Shown one piece after another: positions 1 to 8,445 of a stretch of DNA of 64,000 nt. Source of the stretch: Algoriphagus antarcticus (GTDB taxonomy: Bacteria > Bacteroidota > Bacteroidia > Cytophagales > Cyclobacteriaceae). Every line of letters starts with the position of its first letter. Positions within the stretch are counted from its first letter, which is position 1. Under the pieces are notes generated by a model that worked only from the letters and a program-made list of their open reading frames with translations, was not told where the DNA came from and searched no databases. Position numbers and translations under genes: made by a program. The stretch lies in contig NZ_MSSW01000004.1 in the NCBI RefSeq assembly GCF_002150685.1, forward strand, positions 62,001-126,000, written 5' to 3'.

Positions 1-885
1 ACCACCAATGAGCATCAAATATTCTTAGAATATTTACCTCAAAATCTTCAGCAGAATGTAGTATCTGCACAAACTCTCGCCGTGCGTTGGTTAGAAACTA
101 GAACTGAACCTGAAATGGCTACCTACAAACATATTCAGGAAATTGCCCATTCAATTATAAGTGAGGGGTTTTCGGAAGCTGTCATTACACCTGGAGCAAC
201 TACCACAGAAGATGTAGTCTGGTGGTATAGAGAGAAGATCAAGGAACTGAAATTGGACACTTGGTTTCATCCATCGGTGGATATTCAGCGAGCTGATCCA
301 GCTAATATGGAGCAAAACAGAAACTTTGCTACTAAGTCTCCTGAATCAGTCATTATGCCTGGGGACTTGCTGCATGTGGATTTTGGGATCACTTACCTAA
401 GGCTGAATACAGATACCCAGGAAATGGCTTATGTACTTAAAGCTGGCGAAACCGAGGTTCCTGATTATTTAAATAAAGCTTTTAAGCAGGGGAACAGAGT
501 GCAGGATATCCTGACTTCTAATTACGTAGCAGGGAAAACTGGGAATGAAATACTTCGAGCTTCTCGTAAAGTGTTGGATGCCGAAGGTATCAGAGGAAGT
601 ATCTACACGCATCCACTTGGTTTTTATGGACATTCCGCTGGTCCAACGATCGGAATGTGGGACAACCAAGGCGATACTCCCGGAGCTGGCGATTTCCCTC
701 TTAATGCAAATACAGGCTATGCCATCGAATTGAATGCAGTGGTATTTGTGCCAGAATGGAATAAGGATGTGCGGATTATGCTGGAAGAAGGAGCTTTTTT
801 TGACGGGCAAAAAGTGACGTATTACAACGGTCGTCAGAAAGAAATTTTCGCCATACCAAGAGTGAATAAACACCTAGGTAATTAA
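1..885 (+). CDS. M24 family metallopeptidase (Xaa-Pro aminopeptidase-like), 5' end missing
   Basis: The reading frame is open from base 1, so the gene begins upstream of the window; the ATG at base 100 or the GTG at 82 are internal. The visible 295 codons hold a pita-bread aminopeptidase fold. All five metal ligands expected for M24 enzymes can be placed: Asp in HVDFG and Asp in RLNTD, His in GFYGHS, Glu in AIELN and Glu in MLEEGAFF. The family removes N-terminal residues, often before proline, using two metal ions. No signal peptide can be judged because the N-terminus is missing. Its stop codon overlaps the stop of the convergent MFS gene by three bases. Family is confident; substrate is not. 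Confidence 0.85.
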   Translation, partial: TTNEHQIFLEYLPQNLQQNVVSAQTLAVRWLETRTEPEMATYKHIQEIAHSIISEGFSEAVITPGATTTEDVVWWYREKIKELKLDTWFHPSVDIQRADPANMEQNRNFATKSPESVIMPGDLLHVDFGITYLRLNTDTQEMAYVLKAGETEVPDYLNKAFKQGNRVQDILTSNYVAGKTGNEILRASRKVLDAEGIRGSIYTHPLGFYGHSAGPTIGMWDNQGDTPGAGDFPLNANTGYAIELNAVVFVPEWNKDVRIMLEEGAFFDGQKVTYYNGRQKEIFAIPRVNKHLGN

Positions 886-2060
886 ATAGCTTCTGGGATT
901 CGGTTTTCCTTTTTGATTAAAATCAGAAAAATGAAAGCGAGTCCTGCAAAGCCAGCACTGGTAAGAAATACCAAGCGGAAATTCTCAGGACTATTTGCAA
1001 AAAGAAATCCGGAAACTAGTGCGCCTATGCCTATTCCAGCTTCCAAAGCAATGTACATCGTAGCTAAAGCGCGTCCGCGAAATTGATCTAACGATAGATC
1101 TATGACCCATGCAGCTGTAGTAGGACTATACATCCCCACTGCACAGCCAAAGAGAACACCTGATCCCAATAATGCGAATTTACTTTCTGCAAAAGCAATC
1201 AAAGCCATTGCACAAACTAACGTAGCGCTGGCGGCGCGCATTACCGGAACTCTGCCGTATCGGTCGGAGGTTTTGCCTGCCAACAGCCTGATTCCCAAGG
1301 AAGAGACGGTAAAGACACCAAAGAAAAGCCCTTTGTTTTCTATGTCCAAATGAGTGGAGAAATCTGGTATGATTGTCAGCACTACTCCAAAAGAAAAGGC
1401 ACATAGGAATAGTATTCCAGAGGGAACCAGAACTCTTTTCTCAATTATCTCATCCTTCTGTAACTGAAACATTTTCCAGGAAATCTTTTGCTTGTTTGGT
1501 AGTGTTTCTTTGAGCTTTAGTAAAATAAGAATTGAAAATATGGCTGTAAATGCGGATACATAGAAAACTGTGTCTATAGAAAATAGAGTGCCCAGCCATC
1601 CACCGACAGCAGGTCCTGCAGCCATTCCCATAGAGCCGAAGAGCGAAAATAAGCCCATCGCTTCGCCACGTTTTTGATAAGGGACAATATCAGCGACATA
1701 CGCTGAAGCCCCAGTAGGGGTGAACCCTGTCGAGAAACCATGCGCGAACCTCAGAAATAGAAATCCACCAACGAAACTGAGTAGGGGATAGAGCATTCCG
1801 ACCACAAAGCATACACTTGCTCCGATCATCATCACGGGAATTCTTCCGATTTTGTCTGCTAACTTCCCGCTGAATGGTCTAGAAAGTCCCGCTGAGAGTG
1901 TGAACAAGGCTATGATGAACCCCTTGTAGTCTTCTCCACCAAGTGAGGTGAGATATTCTGGAAGCTCCGGAATGATCATATTGAAGGAAGAGAAAAACAG
2001 GAAGGAGCTTAAACAGAGTAGAGAAAAATCTACAGTAAAAAATGAAGAGCTAATTTTCAT
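882..2060 (-). CDS. MFS transporter, drug/metabolite efflux type
   Basis: The 392-residue protein has the length and twelve hydrophobic segments of the major facilitator superfamily. The signature loop between helices 2 and 3 is visible as GKLADKIGRIPVM, and its pseudo-repeat in the second half as GKTSDRYGRVPVM. A motif typical of exporters, with Gly-Pro in helix 5 (GPAVGGWLG), points to efflux of small molecules such as drugs or metabolites; the substrate cannot be read from sequence. It starts at ATG 2060. A transcription terminator separates it from prfB upstream, so it probably has its own promoter. Confidence 0.85.
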   Translation of the reverse strand: MKISSSFFTVDFSLLCLSSFLFFSSFNMIIPELPEYLTSLGGEDYKGFIIALFTLSAGLSRPFSGKLADKIGRIPVMMIGASVCFVVGMLYPLLSFVGGFLFLRFAHGFSTGFTPTGASAYVADIVPYQKRGEAMGLFSLFGSMGMAAGPAVGGWLGTLFSIDTVFYVSAFTAIFSILILLKLKETLPNKQKISWKMFQLQKDEIIEKRVLVPSGILFLCAFSFGVVLTIIPDFSTHLDIENKGLFFGVFTVSSLGIRLLAGKTSDRYGRVPVMRAASATLVCAMALIAFAESKFALLGSGVLFGCAVGMYSPTTAAWVIDLSLDQFRGRALATMYIALEAGIGIGALVSGFLFANSPENFRLVFLTSAGFAGLAFIFLILIKKENRIPEAI

Positions 2061-2076
2061 ATAAACCTTGATGTAG

Positions 2077-2103
2077 AAAAAAGGCCAGAGTTAAACCCTG
2101 GCC
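2077..2103 (-). terminator. Rho-independent terminator after prfB
   Basis: Read on the minus strand, CTGGCC pairs with its complement GGCCAG across a 9-base loop, followed by six T residues. It lies just after the prfB stop codon and before the MFS start, so it ends prfB transcription. Confidence 0.8.
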
Positions 2104-2110
2104 CTAAGTA

Positions 2111-3212
2111 TTAATCTTTACTTGCCTGCTCTTCGCTTTGCGCCAGCAAAAATGCTTTCATAAACTCATTCAATCCGCCATCCAGTACATGCTGGGTGTC
2201 AGAGGTTTCATGTCCAGTTCGATTGTCCTTTACCAGTTTGTAAGGATGAAGCACATAATTTCGGATCTGCGATCCAAAATCGACACGCATTTTGGAAGAT
2301 TCGATCTTTGCGATTTCCGCATTTCTCTTTTCCAATTCCATCTGAAACAAACGAGATTTCAGCATTTGCATAGCCTTCTCTCTGTTGGCAAGCTGGGAAC
2401 GCTCGATCTGACAGACCACCACGATTCCAGTAGGCTTGTGAGTCAACTGAACTTTTGTTTCCACCTTGTTCACGTTCTGTCCACCGGCACCACCTGATCT
2501 AGATGTATGCAATTCCACATCTGCTGGGTTGATCTCGATTTCTATGGTGTCATCCACTTCTGGATAGGCATACACAGAGGCAAAAGACGTATGTCTTCTT
2601 CCCCCTGAGTCAAATGGAGAGATTCGAACCAAGCGGTGAACGCCAGTTTCAGATTTCAAAAATCCATAAGCCAGTGGTCCTTCAAATTCCAAAGTACAGG
2701 ATTTGATCCCTGCCACTTCGCCTTGTTGTACATCTACTTCTCTGACCTTGTAGCCATTTTTCTCGCCCCACATGATATACATTCTCATGAGGATAGAGGC
2801 CCAGTCATTACTTTCTGTTCCCCCAGCTCCCGGATTGATTTCTATTACCGCATTCAGCTGATCCTCTTCCGATGAAAGCATTTTCTTGAGTTCTAGCTCT
2901 TGTACCTCAGCCTCAGCTTTGATATACTCAGCTTTGATTTCTTCTTCAGAAACCTCCTCTGCGCTATAGAACTCATATAAAACTTCGAGATCCTCAATGG
3001 TTTTACTAAGATTTTCAAATGAACTGGTCCAGGCTTTACGGGCTTGAATCTGTTTCATACTTTTTTCTGCCTCTTCTGGATTGTTCCAAAAATCAGGCTG
3101 GGCCGATACGGCCTCTAGGTCTTCTATTTCTGCTTTCTTACGATCGTAGTCAAAGATACCTCCTCAAAGCCGATGTGCGGGCTTTCAAGTCTTTCAGTTG
3201 TTCTGAAGTCAT
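2111..3212 (-). CDS. prfB: Peptide chain release factor 2, with programmed +1 frameshift
   Basis: RF2 ends translation at UGA and UAA codons. The gene is in two frames. The first is 20 codons from ATG 3212 to an in-frame TGA at 3152-3150. The second supplies the remaining 346 residues after a +1 shift, giving 366 in total, the usual RF2 length. The RF2 tripeptide anticodon SPF is at residues 198-200 and the hydrolysis motif GGQ at 243-245. Translation from the internal ATG at 3058 would lose about 50 N-terminal residues, so the frameshifted product is the real one. The region 3213-3278 upstream is short and shows no clear promoter. A terminator follows directly. Confidence 0.97.
3149..3164 (-). 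promoter_or_regulatory. Programmed +1 ribosomal frameshift site in prfB
   Basis: On the minus strand the site reads AGGAGGTATCTTTGAC. It has an internal Shine-Dalgarno sequence (AGGAGG), the slippery codon CTT, the RF2-dependent stop TGA and a following C. This is the established RF2 autoregulation cassette: when RF2 is scarce the ribosome slips from CTT to TTT and continues. The anti-SD contact is needed here even though most genes in this genome show little SD signal. Confidence 0.96.
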
Positions 3213-3278
3213 CTGTCTAGGTTAAAATTTAGGGTGCAAAAGTCCGAAAAAATATCTGTTTTTGCCAGTATTCCTCAA

Positions 3279-3785
3279 TTAATCCATTCTCATCAGAATG
3301 AGCTGGATTTTATTTCGGCCAGTATTCTTAAATGTCTTGTACCGCAACGGAAGCAAAACGAGTCCAGTTCCCACTAGAATACCAGAAGCAAGCCCAACTC
3401 CGCTGCTGATGGCGAATTCATTGTCATGGTAAATGCTATTGATGGATTCGGCTCCGAACAATATGACTCCCGCACTTATGGTCAATACACTCAATGCTCT
3501 CAAAGTACTGTTTCTTCGATCTTTATCCCGAATGTCGATTTCAGTAATAGTCTCAGGCGAAAGGATGTTTTCGCTGAGATAGATGTAATTCTGATCTATG
3601 CTCTGGATCACATCTGTCACGAAGTAGTTTATTTTTGTGCTTTTGTAGGTGATTTCCTCGCCTGGATAAAATCGGATTTGGGATTTTTGTTTGGTTCCTT
3701 TTTTCAGTAGTATGAAGTCAGTTCCTTGAGCGAAAGAAGTGAGTGAGGATGTAAAAATCAGTAACAGGACTAAAAGACTTTTCAT
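3279..3785 (-). CDS. Secreted protein of unknown function with C-terminal membrane region
   Basis: I chose ATG 3785 because it starts a typical signal peptide (MKSLLVLLLIFTSSLTSFAQ) ending with a Bacteroidota-style AQ cleavage site; a longer frame from 3851 would add 22 residues that do not look like a leader. The mature part of about 148 residues has a basic N-terminal stretch, a predicted beta-rich section, and two hydrophobic segments near residues 103-120 and 129-150. I do not recognise the family. It is transcribed away from the Rrf2 operon, sharing a 198-bp intergenic region with it. Confidence 0.6.
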   Translation of the reverse strand: MKSLLVLLLIFTSSLTSFAQGTDFILLKKGTKQKSQIRFYPGEEITYKSTKINYFVTDVIQSIDQNYIYLSENILSPETITEIDIRDKDRRNSTLRALSVLTISAGVILFGAESINSIYHDNEFAISSGVGLASGILVGTGLVLLPLRYKTFKNTGRNKIQLILMRMD

Positions 3786-3923
3786 TCCGCTAAATAAAAC
3801 AAAATGCGGAAAGAAGCATGCTGTATTTTCCAGAATTCTAGTCTTACGCAAACTTTATTTAACTAATCTCTTAAAGAAATGGTGTTCTAATTCTGAGAAG
3901 TTTCTGAGCTAACTGAAAGTTTA

Positions 3924-3965
3924 TTTAAGATAAATTTGTCTTAAATAAAAATCTACTTACTTTTG
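3924..3965 (+). promoter_or_regulatory. Promoter with Rrf2/NsrR-like operator
   Basis: A near-ideal Bacteroidota sigma-A promoter is visible: TTTG at 3935-3938, a 19-base spacer, then TACTTTTG at 3958-3965 (consensus TAnnTTTG). Transcription should begin near 3972. Overlapping the -33 element is the dyad TTTAAGA (3924-3930), 8 bases, TCTTAAA (3939-3945). The inner part, AAGATAAATTTGTCTT, resembles NsrR half-sites (AAGATG-type) known from other phyla. A repressor bound here would block the polymerase, so autoregulation by the downstream Rrf2 protein is the natural reading; binding itself is inferred. Confidence 0.75.
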
Positions 3966-3983
3966 GCATATCAAAACCTAACT

Positions 3984-4418
3984 ATGTTTTCAAAAGCCTG
4001 CGAGTACGGAATCAAAGCAATCATATACATAGCCTCTCAGTCTATGCTCGAAAGACGTGTGAAGATAGGGGAGGTAGTGGAGCATATTGATTCGCCAGAA
4101 GCTTTCACAGCCAAAATCGTCGGAGCTTTGGTAAAGGAAAATATCGTTCAATCTGTCACTGGACCCTATGGCGGTTTTTATATTGATAAGTACCAAATGG
4201 GTCAAATAACCATGATAGACATAGTCACGGCGATTGATGGGGATTCCATATTTAATGGCTGTGGTCTTGGGCTGAAAGATTGTGATGCAGAACAACCTTG
4301 TCCTATGCATTCCAAATTTGTAAAAGTCAGAGCTGACCTCAAAAGCATGCTAAATTCCACTTCTATCTTTGAATTGGCTGAAGGCCTTAAATCTGGAAAA
4401 TCTACTTTAATGAGATGA
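3984..4418 (+). CDS. Rrf2-family transcriptional regulator (NsrR-like)
   Basis: Rrf2 proteins are winged-helix repressors, many of which sense NO, iron or redox state through a Fe-S cluster. I chose ATG 3984 because Rrf2 proteins begin like MFSKACEYGIKA and because an earlier TTG at 3963 lies inside the promoter -10-like box. The 144-residue protein has the N-terminal helix-turn-helix and three clustered cysteines in CGLGLKDCDAEQPC, the spacing class that binds [2Fe-2S] or [4Fe-4S] in NsrR and IscR. Its stop overlaps the next start (ATGA). Position at the head of an operon with RIC and hemerythrin genes supports an NO-responsive role, which is inference. Confidence 0.88.
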   Translation: MFSKACEYGIKAIIYIASQSMLERRVKIGEVVEHIDSPEAFTAKIVGALVKENIVQSVTGPYGGFYIDKYQMGQITMIDIVTAIDGDSIFNGCGLGLKDCDAEQPCPMHSKFVKVRADLKSMLNSTSIFELAEGLKSGKSTLMR

Positions 4419-6265
4419 AAAAAAATTTGATTTTATTTACGACAAAAATGTCTGAAAAAAAAGTTGGATTAACGATCTTACTTTCATGCTTGGCTTATTT
4501 GCCACTAGCCGCACAACCAACGCCAAATCCAAGTACAAATAATTGGCTTGCAAGTCCAGGGATTATTGGCACTTTGGTATTGATTGCTTTGGTATTGATG
4601 ATTGCGATCTTAATCGTGGTAAAGCGTGCATCATCCATCATGAATTTTTTCCAACGGAAAAACGAAAAAGTAACGATTCAAAAGCTCCGGGAGGAGCTAT
4701 ATCAACTTGAAGAAGATGAAATAGATGAAGTACTGGAGGAGCGGAAAACGGCCAAAACCTATAAGCTAACTGGCGATGAACTATATCAAGGTGGGAAAGC
4801 AGTGGACCGAAAAGGAATTGTCTCCAGCTATACGAATGATCCGCAAAATCCTCTTGTAGATGAAAAGAAGCGATCTCGCTCTGTCTTGCAGATTCCCGTT
4901 GAGCTGAAAAACTTAGTGGTTTGGTACATTGGTGCAGCTACTTTTTGGTTGGTTTTTGGAACCCTCGTAGGTCAGTATTTAGGGATGAAATTTATGTGGC
5001 CTGATTTAGATCAGGTGTCTTTTCTGTCATTCGGTAGATTGAGACCTGTTCATACGAATACAGTGTTTTGGGGATGGGCATCTCTGGCTATGATTGGGCT
5101 AGGGTATTTTGTAATTGCCAAAACCTCCAACACTAAGATTTATAACTATAAAATCGCTTGGACTACCTGGGTTTTGATCAACCTTACCTTAGTGATCGGC
5201 AATATCTTCTTGATGTCGGGGATCAACAATGGAGGTGGAGAATATCGTGAGTACATCTGGCCGGTGATGATCATGTTTGCCATCGGGCTGATTCTTACTT
5301 TTTACAATTTCTACAAGACCATTCAGCTTCGCAAAATTGAAGAAATCTATATTTCCAACTGGTATATTATGGGTGCCATGGTGTGGACAATCGTCTTGGC
5401 GATAATCGGTTACTTGCCATGGTACCAAAATGGCTTGGGAGAGACAGTGATTCAAGGGTACTACATGCACCAAGGCGTGGGAATGTGGTTTATGACCTTT
5501 ACACTTGGGTTAGTCTATTATTACCTGCCTTCGTCACTCAACAAACCAATCTACTCTTATTCTCTTGGTGTATTGGCATTTTGGACTCAGATGCTGTTTT
5601 ATACCATGATCGGTACGCACCACTTTGTGTTTAGTCCACTTCCATGGTGGTTGCAGACGGTGGCGATTGTATTCAGTGCTGGGATGTTTATTCCCGTAGT
5701 GGCCGGCACTACAAATTTTCTGATGACCATGCGCGGTAGCTGGAATGACATCTCCAAAAGCTATGTATTGCCTTTCTTTTTGGTTGGAGTGGTCTTCTAT
5801 TTTGTAGGATCTACTCAGGGAAGTTTGCAGGCATTTCGCTTTACCAATTTTGTATGGCACTTCACAGACTTTAATGTAGCCCACTCGCATATGACCATGT
5901 ATGGGATTATCACATTTTTGCTCTGGGCGGCTATCTATGCTTTACTGCCCAAAATTACTGGAAATGAACCCAAGCAGCTTTTTGTTGGTGTCCATTTTTG
6001 GCTTGCATTCGTGGGATTATTCGCCTATATGATTTCGCTGATGGCTGGCGGTACGCTACGTGGGCTGAGTTGGATTGCTGGCGATACCTTTATAACGTCA
6101 GTAGTACTGATGCAGCCTTATTGGGTTTGGAGAGCCATAGGCGGCACACTGATGTTCATTTCGCATCTGATCTTCGCTTATAATTTCTACGAGATGGTAA
6201 GAGAAAGGAAAGATGCTGCAAAGCCAGCAGTAGTTCCTATGAAATCCACACTAGCTAACGTATAA
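4415..6265 (+). CDS. Divergent cbb3-type heme-copper oxidase subunit I (CcoN-like)
   Basis: The core from about residue 170 is a twelve-helix heme-copper oxidase subunit of the C family. Ligands can be assigned: H213 (RPVHTN) and H492 for low-spin heme b, H490 for the high-spin heme (AHSHMTMYG), and H352, H402, H403 for CuB. Y396 lies 44 residues after H352, the spacing of the cross-linked Tyr in CcoN. The FeB-binding Glu of cNOR is absent (Gly after HQGV). These residues suggest oxygen reduction, although cbb3 enzymes can also reduce NO. Unusual is a 160-residue N-terminal extension: a cleavable-looking leader, one membrane helix and a charged, coiled-coil-like stretch. ATG 4448 is an alternative start that gives a cleaner signal peptide. 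Confidence 0.85.
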   Translation: MKKNLILFTTKMSEKKVGLTILLSCLAYLPLAAQPTPNPSTNNWLASPGIIGTLVLIALVLMIAILIVVKRASSIMNFFQRKNEKVTIQKLREELYQLEEDEIDEVLEERKTAKTYKLTGDELYQGGKAVDRKGIVSSYTNDPQNPLVDEKKRSRSVLQIPVELKNLVVWYIGAATFWLVFGTLVGQYLGMKFMWPDLDQVSFLSFGRLRPVHTNTVFWGWASLAMIGLGYFVIAKTSNTKIYNYKIAWTTWVLINLTLVIGNIFLMSGINNGGGEYREYIWPVMIMFAIGLILTFYNFYKTIQLRKIEEIYISNWYIMGAMVWTIVLAIIGYLPWYQNGLGETVIQGYYMHQGVGMWFMTFTLGLVYYYLPSSLNKPIYSYSLGVLAFWTQMLFYTMIGTHHFVFSPLPWWLQTVAIVFSAGMFIPVVAGTTNFLMTMRGSWNDISKSYVLPFFLVGVVFYFVGSTQGSLQAFRFTNFVWHFTDFNVAHSHMTMYGIITFLLWAAIYALLPKITGNEPKQLFVGVHFWLAFVGLFAYMISLMAGGTLRGLSWIAGDTFITSVVLMQPYWVWRAIGGTLMFISHLIFAYNFYEMVRERKDAAKPAVVPMKSTLANV

Positions 6266-6268
6266 CAC

Positions 6269-7282
6269 ATGTTTAATTTTCATAAAAATCTAAATAGTCT
6301 GGTTTTGACATCCTTCCTGGTTTTTCTGGGCTTGACGTTGATCGTGGCAGTGATTCCAGCTTTTCAACTTCAGAAAACAGAACCGCTTCCAACTATGCTC
6401 GAACCTACTGCAGATGAACTGGAAGGACTTAAAGTCTATGTAAGTGAAAACTGCGTCGCCTGTCATACCCAACAAGTACGGAATATCGAGATGGATCAAA
6501 CCTGGGGCGATAGACCGTCTATTCCATCGGACTACTACTACAGCAAGCAACGACTGAATGTCTGGCAACAATCCCCTTCTGTATTGGGAAGTGAGCGAAC
6601 CGGGCCAGATCTGACCAATGTAGGGAAAAGACAGCCCGGCAAAGAATGGCACCTTTTACACTTATATAATCCTCGGATAGTCGTAAAGGAATCCATCATG
6701 CCAGGTTATTCGTGGATGTTTGAGGAGAAAACTCCTGATCAAGTGAAGGAAACAGATGTAATCGTATCAGTTCCCAAGGAATACTTAAGCCATCCTGACA
6801 ATAAGATTGTAGCTACCCAAAAGGCAATGCAGCTGGTAACTTATCTACAATCTCTGAAGCAAACCGATATGCCTGGAATGGATGCGACAGCTTTCATTCC
6901 TTCTTCGAAGAAAAAAGTGGCTCCTGCAAATTCGTCAACAGCAGGGGAGGCAGTTCTTCCAGATGGACTAGCACTATATTCACAGTCTTGTGCAGCCTGT
7001 CACCAAGCGAATGGTGAAGGTATAGCTGGAGCATTTCCACCGCTGGCTGGGTCGGAGATCATAAATGAAGATAATCTTGAGACACTTATCAGAATCATCT
7101 TGCAAGGATATGACGCAAGGCCTGAATATGGAGCTATGCCCCCTTTCGGAGACCAACTTTCGGATGAAGATATTGCTGCGATTACTAGCCATGAACGTAG
7201 CAGTTGGGGAAATTCCGCCAAGAAAGTAACCGCGGAAGAAGTGAGGAAAATCAGAGAATTAGTAAATCTTTCGAATAACTAA
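6269..7282 (+). CDS. Membrane-anchored di-heme cytochrome c: CcoO-like domain fused to a second cytochrome c domain
   Basis: One N-terminal membrane helix (residues 14-33) is followed by a CcoO-like domain. This domain has heme site CVACH at residues 62-66, the family stretch ERTGPDLTNVGKR, and a Met ligand in SIMPGYSW. A linker leads to a second cytochrome c domain with CAACH at 241-245 and a Met ligand in AMPPFGD. The protein therefore combines the electron entry roles that CcoO and CcoP share between two subunits in standard cbb3 oxidases. It starts 3 bp after the oxidase subunit and must be its redox partner. It acts on the outer face of the inner membrane. Confidence 0.88.
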   Translation: MFNFHKNLNSLVLTSFLVFLGLTLIVAVIPAFQLQKTEPLPTMLEPTADELEGLKVYVSENCVACHTQQVRNIEMDQTWGDRPSIPSDYYYSKQRLNVWQQSPSVLGSERTGPDLTNVGKRQPGKEWHLLHLYNPRIVVKESIMPGYSWMFEEKTPDQVKETDVIVSVPKEYLSHPDNKIVATQKAMQLVTYLQSLKQTDMPGMDATAFIPSSKKKVAPANSSTAGEAVLPDGLALYSQSCAACHQANGEGIAGAFPPLAGSEIINEDNLETLIRIILQGYDARPEYGAMPPFGDQLSDEDIAAITSHERSSWGNSAKKVTAEEVRKIRELVNLSNN

Positions 7283-7283
7283 G

Positions 7284-7556
7284 ATGATGAAAACAAAAAT
7301 AATTGCGCTATCAATCCTTCTGTTTATTGTTTCTATAGGAGGAGCATTCGCCTGCGAAGTATGTAAAAGTAAGCAGCCAAAAGGGTTTGCGGATATTACT
7401 CATGGATCAGGTCCAGGCAGTAATTTGGAATATTTCATTGTTTGGGGAGCGGCAATACTCGTGACCATTACGCTAGGCCTGAGCTTAAAATTTCTGATCA
7501 AACCACAGGAAAATCAACCTGATCACATCAAAAATAGTATCCTAGATCATTTATAA
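7284..7556 (+). CDS. Small membrane protein with CxxC, oxidase-operon accessory subunit
   Basis: This 90-residue protein starts one base after the previous stop. It has a signal peptide ending at AFA, then the motif CEVCKSKQP directly after the predicted cleavage site, and one membrane helix (about residues 51-71). The two cysteines at the mature N-terminus could bind a metal or act in thiol exchange during cofactor insertion. Size and position recall the small CcoQ/CcoS subunits of cbb3 oxidases, but I see no sequence match to them. Confidence 0.65.
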   Translation: MMKTKIIALSILLFIVSIGGAFACEVCKSKQPKGFADITHGSGPGSNLEYFIVWGAAILVTITLGLSLKFLIKPQENQPDHIKNSILDHL

Positions 7557-7559
7557 ATC

Positions 7560-7982
7560 ATGGAAGACAAGAGAAGTATAAGAATATTCCTAGACGACGA
7601 TCCAATACCATTTGCGGAGTTTGCCCCACCGGTAAAGTTTGTATTCGATTCTACCAAAATCCCAGACGGAAAACACGAATTGAAGATTGTGGCAGTTTCC
7701 TCCAATGGAAAAGAGGGAGTAAAGCACATTCCGTTTGAAGTTCGTAATGGGCCGTCCATCTCTGTCATTGGATTAAATCCAAATGAAGTAATCAATGAAC
7801 AGATACCGATCACAGTCAATGCCTATGGTAGCGAAAGAAGTGATCTATTTATAGTGACAGGCTCCGAAAACCCCAAAGGAATACCTGCTTGGATTTGGGC
7901 GCTGGTGCTATCATTCGTCGGATTCGCACTCTTCTATCTAATCATGTATTTCAATCCGGATTTTTACAAATCATTTATATAA
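7560..7982 (+). CDS. Membrane-anchored beta-sandwich protein, oxidase-operon accessory
   Basis: The 140-residue protein begins with an Ig-like or fibronectin-like beta domain of about 95 residues and ends with one membrane helix (residues 108-128, IPAWIWALVLSF). It carries no signal peptide and no heme motif, so the tail probably anchors it. An Ig-like fold with a membrane anchor recalls FixH-like assembly factors, but residue-level support is lacking. It sits 3 bp downstream of the preceding small gene and is surely co-transcribed. Confidence 0.6.
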   Translation: MEDKRSIRIFLDDDPIPFAEFAPPVKFVFDSTKIPDGKHELKIVAVSSNGKEGVKHIPFEVRNGPSISVIGLNPNEVINEQIPITVNAYGSERSDLFIVTGSENPKGIPAWIWALVLSFVGFALFYLIMYFNPDFYKSFI

Positions 7983-8001
7983 AATCAATCGATCAACCGA
8001 T

Positions 8002-8445
8002 ATGTCATTGGTCAAAAATCCCCTATCTCTGATTTCCACGTTTCTTTGGATAGGCTTTGTATGCGCAATTAGCTTTATGGAAGCTTGGCTGAAATTTCAG
8101 GCTCCGGGAATCACAGTAGCCTTGGGTTTGGGAATCGGGAGACTAGTCTTCTATGCGCTGAACAAAGTAGAATGGGTCTTTGCAATAGCCATTTTGCTGA
8201 GTAGTATCATAGCTAAGGAAAGGTTGCTCAGTTTTAAGACCATTCCTTTTGCTATTCCCTTGTTGTTCTTGCTCATTCAGACTTTCTGGCTTTTACCTGC
8301 GCTGGATGCACGAGCAGAATTAATCATTCATGTACATGATTTACCCTCTTCAAACCTTCATTTCTATTATGTAGGAATGGAAATAATCAAAGTATCAACA
8401 CTTATCATATTTGGAATATTTCACTTCAAAACTATAAAATCATGA
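8002..8445 (+). CDS. Four-helix integral membrane protein in the NO/respiration operon
   Basis: The 147-residue protein has four hydrophobic helices and contains conserved-looking charged positions within or near them, such as SFMEAWLKF in helix 1 and a His pair in IIHVHD between helices 3 and 4. Glu and His at the membrane face could bind heme or metal. Its stop overlaps the RIC start by ATGA, indicating translational coupling to RIC. I do not recognise the family; small membrane proteins of this shape are often found with NO-handling genes, which is context only. Confidence 0.55.
   Translation: MSLVKNPLSLISTFLWIGFVCAISFMEAWLKFQAPGITVALGLGIGRLVFYALNKVEWVFAIAILLSSIIAKERLLSFKTIPFAIPLLFLLIQTFWLLPALDARAELIIHVHDLPSSNLHFYYVGMEIIKVSTLIIFGIFHFKTIKS

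Noticed and set aside
3058-3212. prfB start at the internal ATG 3058
   Set aside because: The frameshift cassette and the full RF2 N-terminus lie upstream, so the product begins at 3212.
4415-6265. Calling subunit I a nitric oxide reductase NorB
   Set aside because: It has the CuB His set and the oxidase-type Tyr and lacks the FeB glutamate; NO handling is supported only by context.
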